From: Scolanthus callimorphus
Lineage: Eukaryota; Cnidaria; Anthozoa; Actiniaria; Edwardsiidae
Length of the DNA stretch: 64,000 bases
Direction: 5' to 3'
NCBI GenBank assembly: GCA_033964015.1
Contig: CM066916.1
Span: forward strand, 16,780,501-16,844,500
The position numbers and the translations under genes are program-made. The notes beneath the pieces were generated by a model. That model had not been told where the DNA came from and ran no database searches. It saw only the letters and a program-made list of their open reading frames with translations. Shown here piece by piece: positions 44,213 through 53,862 of this stretch. The first letter of the stretch is position 1, and each line of letters opens with the position of its first letter.

Positions 44213-44533
44213 TTGTAATTTTGGCTTCTTTGGGGTTATAGCCACTGAAGGTGGCGGTGTCAAGGTCGGTTCTGGAACGGTCGGCGTCGGCGGAATAAAC
44301 GATGTCTTGGGAGATTCTACCAACTTTGCCAAATAGGGTATAGTGTCTGGCTCGGGTGATGTTAAAGGGATACTTGGGGGAGTAGTGTAGGTAGGTGTTG
44401 TTACTGGAGGTTCTACAACCACTGGAGGGTTGTGACTTGCTTGGTGCTTCATTCGTAACAATTCGTTTTGAAGCTGCGTGTATCGTATGACCTTTTCACC
44501 TTCACTCATAGCGGAACTCCTGTGGAGCCCCAT
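44027..44533 (-). CDS. Proline-rich protein with basic C-terminus, TIR-overlapping
   Basis: 168 codons from ATG at 44533 (a second ATG, MSEGEKV, at 44509). Residues 10-35 form a likely helix, 36-105 are a Pro/Thr-rich linker (VEPPVTTPTYTTPPS and similar), and the C-terminal 60 residues are basic (LRRYRLRSHRSSPYKIRKL). Codons for about the last 60 residues lie in the left TIR. The AATAAA signal overlaps the codons for N-K just before the stop. Its right-TIR counterpart is frameshifted after SPYKIR. The Pro-rich, basic-tail layout would suit a minor virion protein, but I do not recognise the family. Confidence 0.55.
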   Translation of the reverse strand: MGLHRSSAMSEGEKVIRYTQLQNELLRMKHQASHNPPVVVEPPVTTPTYTTPPSIPLTSPEPDTIPYLAKLVESPKTSFIPPTPTVPEPTLTPPPSVAITPKKPKLQNILKNYLDDDANKDGPYLKSTLRRYRLRSHRSSPYKIRKLVVNRKTLPDCKQCIDRNKAFI

Positions 44534-45650
44534 AGGCTAATGTGTGAAAAAAAAAATGAATAAAAAAAATGAATAAAAGTAACCCATCGAGTTGTATTCG
44601 AGTGGTTGTACAGCCGCTGGTGTACCGTCGGCTTATTTCTGAGTGCGTACATGGTGTGTTGCCATGGGTTACGATATTCACTTTTTGCCGGCGGCCCTTG
44701 TGCAAGTCAAGATTTCGTCCGCCATCTGCAGTTTCTTGTAGCTTGTATCATTGTTATTGGCCACAAAACTTTGAAAGAACTTTCGGGGATGTTCGGAAAA
44801 GATACATGAAGCCTTTGGGTTACCTGTCTTTGGTTGTTGGCAGAATGGACTGGGATCAGGGAAGGATGAGTAATCGATAAAGTCAGCCGGGATCATACCA
44901 GAAAGAAATTAATTTGGAGAGGTTTATAAAATCAAGCTATGAATCATTCTAGATAATACAAAAACAAGGAAAATAATTTGCAGCTTTGTTACAGCTCAAC
45001 ACGGAATAAATTAAATTGTCATAGACACGGAATTCTCACGGAATTTAGCCAGCCTTTGCAGTCTCAACATTTGTACATGGAAAGAACAATGTACGACTCG
45101 CTTCTCAAGGACATCCTTGGAGCTGAATAAGTTTCTAACGACAGAAATGCTTTGGCATCAAGATTCCTTCAAGAAGAAAAGACACGATATTCAGGTGAGT
45201 TTTAAAGGAAGTTTGTTCCAAAGTTGAGTGCTTTTTGCTCATCTCTTTGCTTATAGGGCGCATGTTCTCCATTGAAACTGCAACACATGAATCGCTAGGA
45301 TATCATATTTAAACTACTCTATCTATACTTCATATCCCTTGTACTTGCATAAGATAATTGTAAATACACAATGGAATCGTGTTTCAGTCCCGTGATTCAT
45401 TCAGCAACTCTCTTTAATTTGGCTACTGGAAATTAGATTTAATTAACTCAATATTTGAAGCTTAGCTTTGTGGATGAGACTGTGTGTTTTGGTGAAAACT
45501 TTTTTGCTGAAAAGGGGTGTGCATTTGGCGTGAAATCATAGACAGAAATAAATAATGATTGACTGTAACATTGTATCATGATAACAAAGCTTAAAGTTGG
45601 TGGCCAGCATCACAGCCAGCTGAAAGACAAAAGCATTTTCCACTCTTTTA
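44534..45650. other. Polinton-like interior, no gene recognised
   Basis: Short frames on both strands (for example 44896-44678 minus) show no recognisable domain. No polymerase or integrase motif seen. Confidence 0.45.
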
Positions 45651-45918
45651 CTGTGCGACTACGTCAATCGGGCCATTTTGTAAGAAGTTAGCCAATCAGA
45701 AAGCGAGTACAGAACAAAGGATGTCGACTTTCTTGAGTTCTGAGACACCGAAATATCGCTTTTCTCGTAATAATTGTGAAAATTATGTGCAGAAATAACT
45801 TCAAAACACTTAATTACTCATCGTCATATGTATTGCAAGTATTAAATTTGCTTAAAATGGTTTGGATCTCTAAATGACAAACTTTTTACGGGATGGCCCG
45901 ATTGACGTAGTCGCACAG
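45651..45918. mobile_element. Mariner-like MITE
   Basis: TIRs CTGTGCGACTACGTCAATCG and complement ending CGTAGTCGCACAG, with TA on both sides (45649-45650, 45919-45920). 268 bp, non-coding. Inserted within the Polinton-like element. Confidence 0.85.
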
Positions 45919-47198
45919 TAATCCTCTGGTAATGTCATTTTTTGTCAGCAGAGATCAGGCTAAGACATTTTTTTATTAGGCAGTTTGTTAGAAAATGCAA
46001 GGGATTTTCTTGATTTTCTTGCATAACAAAGTTCCCAGGCACAACAGGCTTTGGCAATAAAAAAAATCCCCCCAACCCCTGGACATTTGCTGGTTTTCCT
46101 CAGTTGCTGGTTTTCCACAGTTCGAAATGCCTACAAGCTAACTTTGCATATATAGAGCGTGGGAGGAAAATCGCTCACATTTCCTAACAAGCTGCCTTCA
46201 AATAAAGAAAATGTCTCGGCCTGTCATCTCTGTTGAGAAAAAATGTTATTACAACAGTAAATACTTTAAAACAGTGGAAACACATTTGTCTTTCAGTTGG
46301 CCAAGATGCCTTTATTCACTGTGCATTTTTTATGCCGATTTAGCTTGTAGATCTCATTTCTACAAGCTAATTCTAAAGAAACAGGTAATTCTAAAGAAAC
46401 AAACCCTGCCTACGGACAATTAAAAAAAAATCATTTGGGTCAGGACTTTTTTCCCTGCAAGCAGATTACCCCTGATGGACATTTTTCACATTACCCCAGG
46501 GTAAAACGAAACAACCAATCTGACCCCAAAGGGGCAGGGAGGAACGCTTGTGCACATTTTCTTATTAAACTTCTACCTGGAATGTGCTATTATGCAGAAG
46601 ATACTATCATCTTTCTTTTTTCTTGCATGGGTCTTACAGGAATGTCAACTCTCCCGGTTTTGCCAGGCGTCTCAAGAGTTTTTGCTTCGTTTCCCAGCAC
46701 AACTTCAAGATGACTGCCATACATTTACTGTATTTCTCCCGGGAATATTTCAGGAAATTTAGCCATTTCAAGACAATCTCCAGATTTTTTAAGTCCCTGG
46801 GTTGACGTCCCTGGTCTTAGAGATTCCATGAAATGAATGATTTTCTGATTTTCTTGCTAGAGGTCTGGAATCTTAGAATTCAGACTTAGGTTAAGATTTG
46901 TCACCACACTCTAAAGTTTCTGTGGAATTTTAAATGCTGTTTCAAGGACTTTAAAGGTACTTTAAGGTATCAGTTATGGTATTTGATGATCCAACCCTCC
47001 AAGCCTGTAAATTTATTTTACTGACTAGGCTACTTAGCTGTAGGTGTCCCGTTTGACTTTCATTTTTTTTTTCCAGTTTTTAGGTGCTGATGCTAGGGCT
47101 GGTTCACACATGAATTGCAACACAAGGTGCAAGAAGGTAGCCAAGACTTTTTCCAGGGCATCAGCTAACCCATCCTGTAACTCTAGACTCCATTTGCC
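45919..47198. other. Polinton-like interior, no gene recognised
   Basis: Short plus-strand frames (for example 46435-46713) have no family resemblance. A small duplication of AATTCTAAAGAAACA is at 46368-46400. Confidence 0.45.
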
Positions 47199-47592
47199 CA
47201 GGGGGGGGGGGGGACTCCCAATATTTTAGACGGGGGTGCTCGTCAGGAAAATTGATTTTGACCCTAAGGGATAGCAAAATGGGTGTGGCAAACAGCAAAT
47301 TTACCCCTAAAGGAAAGCAAATTCGGCGTGGCGACTGCCAAATTTACCCGTAAAAGATAGCAGGTCAAAACAAATAAAAGCCGAAATTTTAGGTCTTTTA
47401 GGGTTTCCAACCAAGTTTCCTTTGTAAATATCGGTTCTGGTGTCAGTACCAATATATTTCTGGGCAAGGATTGGTCTGAGACTCCCCTTAGGGATAGGTC
47501 TGATTTTAAACACCCCTAAGAGAGAGCACGTCTGTCATTTTTATACCCTAAGGGATAGGACGAGCACCCCCGTCTGAAAATATGGGGAATCA
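47199..47592. mobile_element. CCCTAAGGGATAG-family MITE with G13 end
   Basis: Termini GACTCCCAATATTTTAGACG with GGGGGTGCTCGTC and its complement GACGAGCACCCCCGTCTG at 47559. The interior consists of degenerate repeats of CCCTAAGGGATAGCAAA / AATTTACCC. Related pieces are at 41632-42212 and 59829-59965. Confidence 0.75.
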
Positions 47593-47667
47593 GGATCTCA
47601 CCTTATAGTGGGTAAGGGGGCTATGCTCATTTTTCTGTTGGTAGTTTTTCGTTTACGTTTACTTTAA

Positions 47668-48097
47668 GGGAGCATTCATTATTTATGCCAGGGGTGGGCT
47701 GGCAATTATTAAGGGGGACCATGTTAAATTTGGCACGTTCAAGTAGAGGGTCACCAGAAAATATGAAAACAAGTGTGAGGATTCGTCTACGTTTTATGGC
47801 AGCAACGACGTTAATATAATATATGGATACAAGAGGTTACACACCTGTAAAATTACAACAAACTGTTTATGCACGCACCAGGAAATGTCTTAAAAATACT
47901 GGTTGTTGTCTACTTGGTATCTAGATGTCGCAACATTTCTTCCTCATCTAAAGGGGGGAGGGGGCTATCATTATTATAAAAATTGCCTAAAGGGGTTTCA
48001 AGGTTTTTATTGATAATTTGAGGGGGGTCAAGTTTTTTTTGGGCTGAATGAAAAAATCTTGCCAGCCCACCCCCTGGCATAAATAATGAATGCTCCC
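47668..48097. mobile_element. Harbinger-like MITE
   Basis: TIRs GGGAGCATTCATTATTTATG CCAGGGGTGGGCTGGCAA and complement; flanks TAA (47665-47667) and TAC (48098-48100), one change from a TWA duplication. 430 bp, non-coding. Confidence 0.75.
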
Positions 48098-48574
48098 TAC
48101 CAGAACAAGGCTTAAAACTGGATTTAAACCATTGCTCACTGGAGTTCCAGTAAATCCCCCTACAATGAGATATACTTAGATATATTTTTATTCGGAACTG
48201 TAAGAAATAATATTGATTTACATTGGCAAAACTCCAATAAATATAAAAAAGTACATTAATTTTTGCCTAATTTTGATTGTTTGATTTCACTTATTAGTTC
48301 AAAGAGGGGGTTCGAAGGCTTGTCATGATGGAGTTATTTTGTAGTTTAAGTAGTTCTTCTTGTTCTGTTTTGGTCACCCATACAAAATTTTGCTATGTTT
48401 TCGGATATTTTCTATTAATTTTAGTAATATTATTCTTGTGATGCATCCAAGGGGGCCATTTGACATAAATTGACTTTGGTTTTGATTTCTATGGTATGGA
48501 TAAAATTGATCTTCCATTTCAGTTCTTTATTTTTTTTCTAACACCTTGAATGACCTGCTTTGTCTCCCGTTTTC
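48098..48574. other. Polinton-like interior, no gene seen
   Basis: AT-rich, no coding feature. Confidence 0.5.
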
Positions 48575-48845
48575 CATCCGTAGGTCATGGAAGGACATTG
48601 GAAATCCCGGAGGGGTGAGGGTGGGGAGTCAATTTACTTTCTTTGGAGGAATGAGGGGAGGGGGTCTCCTCTCAACACCCTTCTTTGTGGGGGGGATATT
48701 TTCTGGAAATGTCTGGTTCCATATTATCCATACCCTCCTACGAAGGGATTGGAAATGCCGTCAATTTACCTGATCTTTTCCATACAAATACTGTTTTTTT
48801 CTTTGGAAATTACATAGAGGGGGTAAGGAGATTTTTGGAAACACG
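48575..48845. repeat. Partial copy of the GTGTTTCC G-rich MITE
   Basis: Contains ATTGGAAATCCCGGAGGGG, GTCAATTTACTTTCTTTGGA, CTCTCAACACCCTTC and GATATTTTCTGGAAATG, in the order seen at 30902-31066, followed by a second partial unit to 48845. Confidence 0.65.
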
Positions 48846-49472
48846 ATTATGATTATGATTTTTATACTACAGTACAGATTTTTAAGGGTTTTTTTCTGAC
48901 TTTTCTGACTAGGATTCTGTTAGGGGTAGTTAGGAAACTCAGTATTATTAAGCAACTCTTTCTAAGGAAAAAAAATCTTCAGATGTTTAGGTTTTGCCAG
49001 ATTTCTAGGATTCTGTAATGGGAAGTTATGTTTCTCTGGGGTTAAAATACATGTCCACAATACACAGCTCTTCAAATTCTATTTGTCCAACAAGCACCCC
49101 CACCCAAACTGATTTGAATGAGTGCTCGACCTTGACTTTTTTGATCACTAGTCCCATCGGGACAAGTAGCACAGAAACGTTACTTGCCTTAGCCAACTGG
49201 CTTATCAATTATAGTCCATTATAGTCTAGTTTTGGTCATTTCCAAATGCTGCTGTCCCCTCTGGCGACCATGACTCATAGCGCAAAAACAATAGAGTGTT
49301 TTGATATGACGTCATAGTGAAATAGGGCAATTATTGTCAGAAATTTGCTATGATATTATTGCATTGTATAAGAATTAGTCGTTCTGTAAGAGGTATAAAC
49401 ATTGCAGTTCCGCTTTTAGGCAGTGCCTAATTCTATATATTAGTTTGACTGTGAAGGATGTCGTCCATTTTG
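48846..49472. other. Polinton-like interior, no gene recognised
   Basis: A 60-68 codon frame lies on each strand at 49018-49224; neither matches a family. Both are probably chance or remains of a Polinton gene too decayed to name. Confidence 0.4.
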
Positions 49473-49775
49473 TCATGTAGTTCTCTCATTCGCCGCTCTT
49501 GGGTTCCTGAATAGGATCAAGTAGTGGCTGTTTAAGGATATGTTTCGATTGACTTTACCTTGGTGAAATAGGTTTTGTAGGATATAAATCACTGACAGAT
49601 TTCTGTGACGGGATCCCTTTGTGAATAAGTTTGCAATCCTGTTGTCATTCCTGGTTTCAATCATCTGATCGTCAATGACAATGGGGTTTCGTATATGCAA
49701 ATCAAAGTACGAGTCTTGCTCAATGTCATTTGGAATTCCTTTACGAATTCTATTTCTTGGCTTTCTCCAGGCCTT
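49473..49775 (-). pseudogene. Polinton-type packaging ATPase, C-terminal fragment
   Basis: Open on the minus strand from 49775 to a stop at 49473. It encodes GIPNDIEQDSYF, the Walker B segment NPIVIDDQM, and then NLFTKGSRHRNLSVIYILQ, NLFHQGK, RNISLNSHYLILFRNPR: the conserved sequence of the FtsK/HerA-type genome-packaging ATPase of Polintons and adintoviruses. The Walker A half is missing; the frame is cut at 49775 where a plus-strand gene fragment begins. The end is also altered after FRNPR. In an intact element the protein would pump DNA into capsids. This fragment is the strongest evidence for the element's identity. Confidence 0.8.
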
Positions 49776-49932
49776 GTGTAGTTGCCCGCCACATCAGCGT
49801 CAATACCTTCTCGACACAGCCACCCCAGAACAAGTTCATGCTCTAACTCAGGTTGCCCATAATATCGGAAAGGGTTACATTCCATTAAGTGACAATGAGT
49901 TTAGAAACGTAAGACGACATGGGAGGACCTAG
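49776..49932 (+). pseudogene. Small Polinton/adintovirus-type protein fragment
   Basis: Plus strand: ALCSCPPHQRQYLLDTATPE, QVHALTQVAHNIGKGYIPLS, ending VRRHGRT and TAG. Polintons and adintoviruses carry a small protein with this plan (R..LL..A....I..L.E.A.N.L.G.VPL....K..L.RHK). The start is missing: upstream sequence belongs to the opposed ATPase fragment, so the junction at about 49775 is a deletion point. The role of the family is not firmly known; a core or DNA-associated virion protein has been suggested. Confidence 0.6.
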
Positions 49933-50048
49933 GCGCCTTGGCTAGTGGTTCCACCCCTTTCAAAGAAAAAAAGCAAATCTTGTCACAAAAAGGGGGTGGG
50001 TTTGTCAAAGACCTACTCGTCCCTGTTTTAGCATTGCTGCTCTGAGGG

Positions 50049-50056
50049 TATAAATA
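50049..50056 (+). promoter_or_regulatory. TATA box
   Basis: TATAAATA, 45 bases upstream of the ATG at 50101. Position and sequence fit a core promoter for the acidic protein gene. The plausible transcript start would lie near 50080. Confidence 0.6.
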
Positions 50057-50100
50057 CAAGTCACGTTTGAAGATTAATTCATTTGCGGTTGCCTTTTACC

Positions 50101-50907
50101 ATGAAACGTTCACTGGACTCAGATAGCGATATGTCTAGCGATGACGAGGATGAGCACGAGGAGACTAAAGATGAACCTCGAATCAAAGACGTGTTGAGTC
50201 AGATTTCAAATGCTGTTCCCTATCAAGGTGCCCGAGACCTTCTCCACAGCATAGCCACCTCTAAAGATATTTTGTTTTGGTCGCCTAACGGGGAAATGAT
50301 TCGTCGTAAACGCAGAATGCCAAACACAGTTATTGCTGATCTTGTAGAGTTTGTATTACTACCTTTCAACGAAGATATTTCACCTCCAAGAGGCTTAAAG
50401 TCTTTTCTCGAGGGACTGGCAGAATTAGGAGTTGATAAGAGATTGATCCGTAATAAAGCAGCTTTGAACGATGTAGTTACTTATGAAAGCAGAGAGAGAC
50501 AAAGCGACCAATCTAGCGATGATGAAACGGACGGTAATAATGAAAGTGTTGAACAAACTGACCAATCTAGCGACGATGACGAAGAAGAGCGATCCAGTGA
50601 TGAGGAAGCTGAGCAATCCAGTGACGACGAAAAGAGTCAAGAGGGAGGTGGAGTCTCGAGTGACATTGAAAAGAAAGTCGATGTGAAGGGAACAATTCTT
50701 ATCGTATCGATATTGCTGGGTGTGGAATGTGCTTGTGGCAAGATAAAATGTACGGGTGTTATGAAAAAGGCAAACAATACCAATGTCCAGTTTGTCAAAA
50801 GCAATCACCCATGGGAAAAGCTTGGAAGGGGTCTTTTCTGCGGTGTTATGATTGCATGGCGGGATCGTATTACAACAAGAAAAAATCTTAAAGAATTATT
50901 TGGATGA
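50101..50907 (+). CDS. Polinton-type acidic protein (ILFWSPNGE motif)
   Basis: From the ATG at 50101 (KRSLDSDSD follows) the frame is open for 268 codons. Residues 6-25 are acidic; residues about 30-125 form a folded domain with DILFWSPNGEMIRRKRRMPN, DLVEFVLLPF, PRGLKSFLEGLAELGVDKRL and IRNK, a pattern (W...GE, ...DL..., P.G...F...L...V...LI.NK) that I know from uncharacterised Polinton and adintovirus proteins. Residues 130-200 are four DQSSDDE-type acidic repeats. The last ~70 codons probably do not reflect the native protein: the frame one base away there is Cys-rich and more protein-like. The stop falls just inside the right TIR. A TATA box precedes it. Confidence 0.6.
   Translation: MKRSLDSDSDMSSDDEDEHEETKDEPRIKDVLSQISNAVPYQGARDLLHSIATSKDILFWSPNGEMIRRKRRMPNTVIADLVEFVLLPFNEDISPPRGLKSFLEGLAELGVDKRLIRNKAALNDVVTYESRERQSDQSSDDETDGNNESVEQTDQSSDDDEEERSSDEEAEQSSDDEKSQEGGGVSSDIEKKVDVKGTILIVSILLGVECACGKIKCTGVMKKANNTNVQFVKSNHPWEKLGRGLFCGVMIAWRDRITTRKNLKELFG
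50670..50891 (+). pseudogene. Cys-rich zinc-ribbon-like frame overlapping the acidic gene
   Basis: Open for 73 codons in the frame one base back from the acidic gene, ending in TAA at 50889-50891. It has paired cysteines CGMC, then YGC, CPVC and CYDC (C-x2-C spaced 18, 17 residues apart) in IAGCGMCLWQDKMYGC, QYQCPVCQ and FLRCYDCMAG. Such spacing is hard to get by chance. It has no upstream ATG until Met 20, so it is either the true C-terminal domain of the acidic protein, reached by frameshift, splicing or before a mutation, or a separate gene that lost its start. Confidence 0.5.
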
Positions 50908-51581
50908 CGATGCCAATAAAGACGGACCGTATCTAAAATCCACGTTGAGACGCTATCGGTTGCGTTCTCACCGTTCTTCTCCATATAAAATAAGATAAAA
51001 TTAGTAGTTAATAGGAAAACACTACCAGACTGTAAGCAATGTATAGATCGGAATAAAGCGTTTATTTAATTACCGCTAGTGGTAGTATGTTATGTAATAG
51101 AATCTTATGTAATAGGGACAATGTAATGGATAATAAAGAACGATATATATCTATTCAACTAGTCGTATGTGCTTTTTGTCACTAAAATAGCCTATGACGT
51201 CATTACTAATCCGGATATAACCTGATACCCCCAGTGGCGTAGCGCCTGCCAAATTATAGGTAACCTGATACCCAGTAGTCTTAGGAAGGGGAGTGGGGAG
51301 GGTATCCCCTTGATTAAAAAAAAGAAGGGGGAGGGGGAGGGTACCTCCCTTACTTGAAAAAAGGAGGGGGAGGGGTGCCCCCTTGTTCAAAAAAGGAGAG
51401 GGGGTTACCCCTTGTTTGAAATAGGGGAGGGGGGTACCCCCTTGCTTGAAAAAGGATGGGGAGGGGTGTCTTCATGTGACGTCATTACATAGCTCATTAT
51501 ATATTTCCCCTCAAATGAAGTGGTCCGGAGCCTCTGCAGCTCTGGTTTTATAGACGATGAGAACAATAGAGTGTATTTGAA
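50881..51581 (-). repeat. Polinton-like TIR, right
   Basis: Reverse complement of 43514-44212. It includes a copy of the C-terminal coding part of the proline-rich gene with a 2-base insertion after SPYKIR that brings a stop. Outer end ...GTGTATTTGAA, then AACAATCTAG. Confidence 0.9.
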
Positions 51582-52430
51582 ACAATCTAGTCCAGTACAT
51601 TTACGGATAGACCTAGAACTAATTGCAACAGAAGCTCTCTCTTCACAATTCAATAGTAATTACCATCATAAACAACATACTATAAGTCCTACTGCATGCG
51701 TGCGGTGGAACCCCTCCAAATTTAACAGTTTAGAATATGACTCTTTACCTTTAGCATGGAAACGAGGCTGTAACCGGAAGTTGAGCTATTTCGCTGGAAA
51801 CCGAGCAATTATTTTATCGGATCTCAAAGTAATAGATATTTTGTGTCTTCTTTAACATTCTTCTAATATATGTGACCCTTTTTGAGTATTTTCTTCTTGA
51901 GACTAGTCGTTTGCTTAGGAAGATTTAATGGGTGAGATACGCGTATTAGCTGGTCAAGATCGTAAAGGAAATACGCATGTAAAATAGGAGTTTTATTTTC
52001 GTTGATATTGCTCGTCCTAAACAAGAATTTGAAAGTGACAGATGCAATTCTCGCCTTTTGATAATCATAAGAGTAATAAACTGGCATTTTCTGAATTCGT
52101 AAGATCGTCTTTCATCATCTGCTGCTCATCTTTTGGCTACCCAGGTGCAAACAAATTTCAAAGTTGTGCCGCAATTAGTGGAAAAGTGGTTTATTTTGAA
52201 ACCTTTTCATGATTATCAAAATGCCGTTTTGATTGCGACCAAGACCACCCTTCAGGTCTGCGGTAGGGTATACAATTTTGACCGTAGGTCTACGGTAGGG
52301 TATAAAACTAACGAGAATTTTTGGTTTCTGATAGGGTCAAGTTTTTGAGACCTTGGCGGCACACCCCTACCGAGAAATCAGTGTAGTACCATCCCCGGGG
52401 TGCGTGTGTAGTTTACACTACACGACTGAT
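51582..52430. other. No supported gene; right flank of the Polinton-like element
   Basis: 51587-51640 (CTAGTCCAGTACAT...CCTAGAACTAATTGCAACAG) matches 54871-54942 in reverse. A plus-strand frame starting in the TIR (51520-51855) crosses the element border and so is not a gene. GGTCTGCGGTAGGGTATA and GGTCTACGGTAGGGTATA are a local duplication at 52255-52300. Confidence 0.45.
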
Positions 52431-52609
52431 GATAGAGCAGATTCGTATGACTGTGAAAAGTACCGCGAAAGAGTTGTACCGCGACCGTGTCCGTATCGCG
52501 ACTACGCGGTTTCGTTTGGTATTTACAGCAGGCCAGGTTCCGTACCGCCACCACGACAGTGCCGCGCCGTGTCAAAGTACTTTTCACAGTCATACGAAAT
52601 CTGCTCTAT
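52431..52609. repeat. Inverted repeat with 33-bp near-perfect arms
   Basis: GATAGAGCAGATTCGTATGA...GTAC at 52431-52463 is mirrored at 52577-52609. The interior is also partly palindromic (TACCGCGACCGTGT, ACGCGGTTTCG). A foldback MITE, probably extending outward to GTAGTTTACAC. Confidence 0.75.
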
Positions 52610-52722
52610 ACACCGCGGCTGGCAAGTCGTGCACGTACAGCAACCTCGCCCTCACTACCGCCACCCATGAATCCCCCCTCACAATACCTAAGACCACCCT
52701 TGTGTTTTGCGGTCGGCAGTAT

Positions 52723-52842
52723 ACTGTAAAAACGTACTGGCCATTTTGACCAACGTAATTGGTCATCTCTGACTTAAATGATGTGAAATTGAGTCAGAGA
52801 TGACCAATTTTTTGGTCAAAATGACCAGTACGTTTTAACAGT
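52723..52842. mobile_element. Palindromic MITE
   Basis: ACTGTAAAAACGTACTGG and GGTCATCTCTGACT mirror AGTCAGAGATGACC and CCAGTACGTTTTAACAGT. Flanks TA / TG suggest a TA duplication with one change. 120 bp. Confidence 0.75.
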
Positions 52843-52862
52843 GTGAAAAACGGTACTCACTG

Positions 52863-52930
52863 GAACGCAAGCACATGACGCAAGCACAGGACGCAAGTGC
52901 TGGACGCAAGCGCAAGGCAAGCGTGAATCA
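52863..52930. repeat. 12-bp minisatellite (GACGCAAGCACA)
   Basis: Four or five imperfect copies of GACGCAAGCACA/GACGCAAGTGCT in a row. Confidence 0.75.
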
Positions 52931-53580
52931 TAGCGACGTAAGCGCAGGCCTAAAATCAGCACTCATTAGTTGCTTGCGCTTGTGTTCACCTGATTCACAC
53001 TAGACGCAAGCCCATGTTCAAGGGAACGCGACGACTTGTTGGTCATATACTTGCGACCTGCACTTGCCTTCTAGTGTAAACCACAAAAGGGAAATGTATG
53101 AGTTTGAAGTCCTTGCACTTGGGTTCCACTTAGAACCAGCTCTAAATGTTCCTTGTGAACATATTGTGCCGGGCATGTTTAAACGGTACTATTTCATTCC
53201 TTGCTGCATCTATTGATTCCCGCCCTGTCTGGTAAAGTTGCACTTATGGCTCATTTACACGGAGGGTATTTTTTAGCACGGCTCGGATAAAAAGTGGTAC
53301 GGGTACCAAATTTAATGGCACGGCTCGGGTGTATATGTGCTTTACTACGCAGACTACGTGGTGAGGCATTTCCAGAACCATCAACATCCCTATCTGTAAA
53401 GAAGTGATGTTATATTCTGATCAGTTGGTGAAGCAAATGGATAGATTTTGCATTATGGTAGTAGTAGCAGTATATTTATTTACGTAATGCACAGTGCACA
53501 CTATTTTTTTGAAACCACTAAATTTTATTCGCGTGATGTCTTTCTTATGTCGTTATGTCGCAAGTGTGCATCAAGCTTAA

Positions 53581-53862
53581 AGCCGGGATAAATACGAGGC
53601 ACGAAATCCCTCAACTTGTCGCGCAAAATTATTGCGTTGCACGTCGATGATCGATGTTGCGTGTTTTTCATCTCGCATCACAAGTTGTCCTGCAATCAAA
53701 ACATTTGTTCAAATTGTAAGCTTATTGCGCGAAATAGAGTGCGGGTCTACTTTGAGCCACAAATTCTGGCATTGTTGCTCGTTTTTCATCAAACACACAA
53801 CTTGTGATGACAAACGTAGCGCGACAAGTTGAGGGATTTTGTGCCTCGTATTTCCCTGGCTG
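53581..53862. mobile_element. Foldback MITE
   Basis: AGCCGGGATAAATACGAGGC and ACGAAATCCCTCAACTTGTC are mirrored by GACAAGTTGAGGGATTTTGT and GCCTCGTATTTCCCTGGCT. A second internal inverted pair contains TTTTTCATC. Small frames inside are by-products. Confidence 0.75.

Larger units (their letters stand above)
43514..51581. mobile_element. Deleted Polinton/Maverick-like element
   Basis: An 8068-bp element bounded by ~700-bp inverted repeats (43514-44212 and 50881-51581). It holds a Polinton-type packaging ATPase fragment, a small Polinton/adintovirus-type protein fragment, an acidic protein gene, a Cys-rich frame and a proline-rich protein gene. Intact Polintons are about 15-20 kb with DNA polymerase B, integrase and capsid genes; none of these is visible here, and the middle (44.9-49.4 kb) is filled with MITEs. 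Flanks GATTAG (43508-43513) and ATCTAG (51585-51590) may be a mutated 6-bp target duplication. A sequence joining the two flanks without the element is at 54871-54960. The identification is by motif from memory, with TIR structure as independent support. Confidence 0.72.

Noticed and set aside
44569..44880. Plus-strand frames opposite the proline-rich gene's upstream region
   Set aside because: No motif; minus-strand frames overlap them equally well.
51520..51855. 111-codon plus-strand frame
   Set aside because: Starts inside the TIR and crosses the element border, so it cannot be an old gene of either.
52353..52749. Three overlapping plus-strand frames
   Set aside because: They lie on a foldback repeat and owe their length to its palindromic, CG-rich interior.
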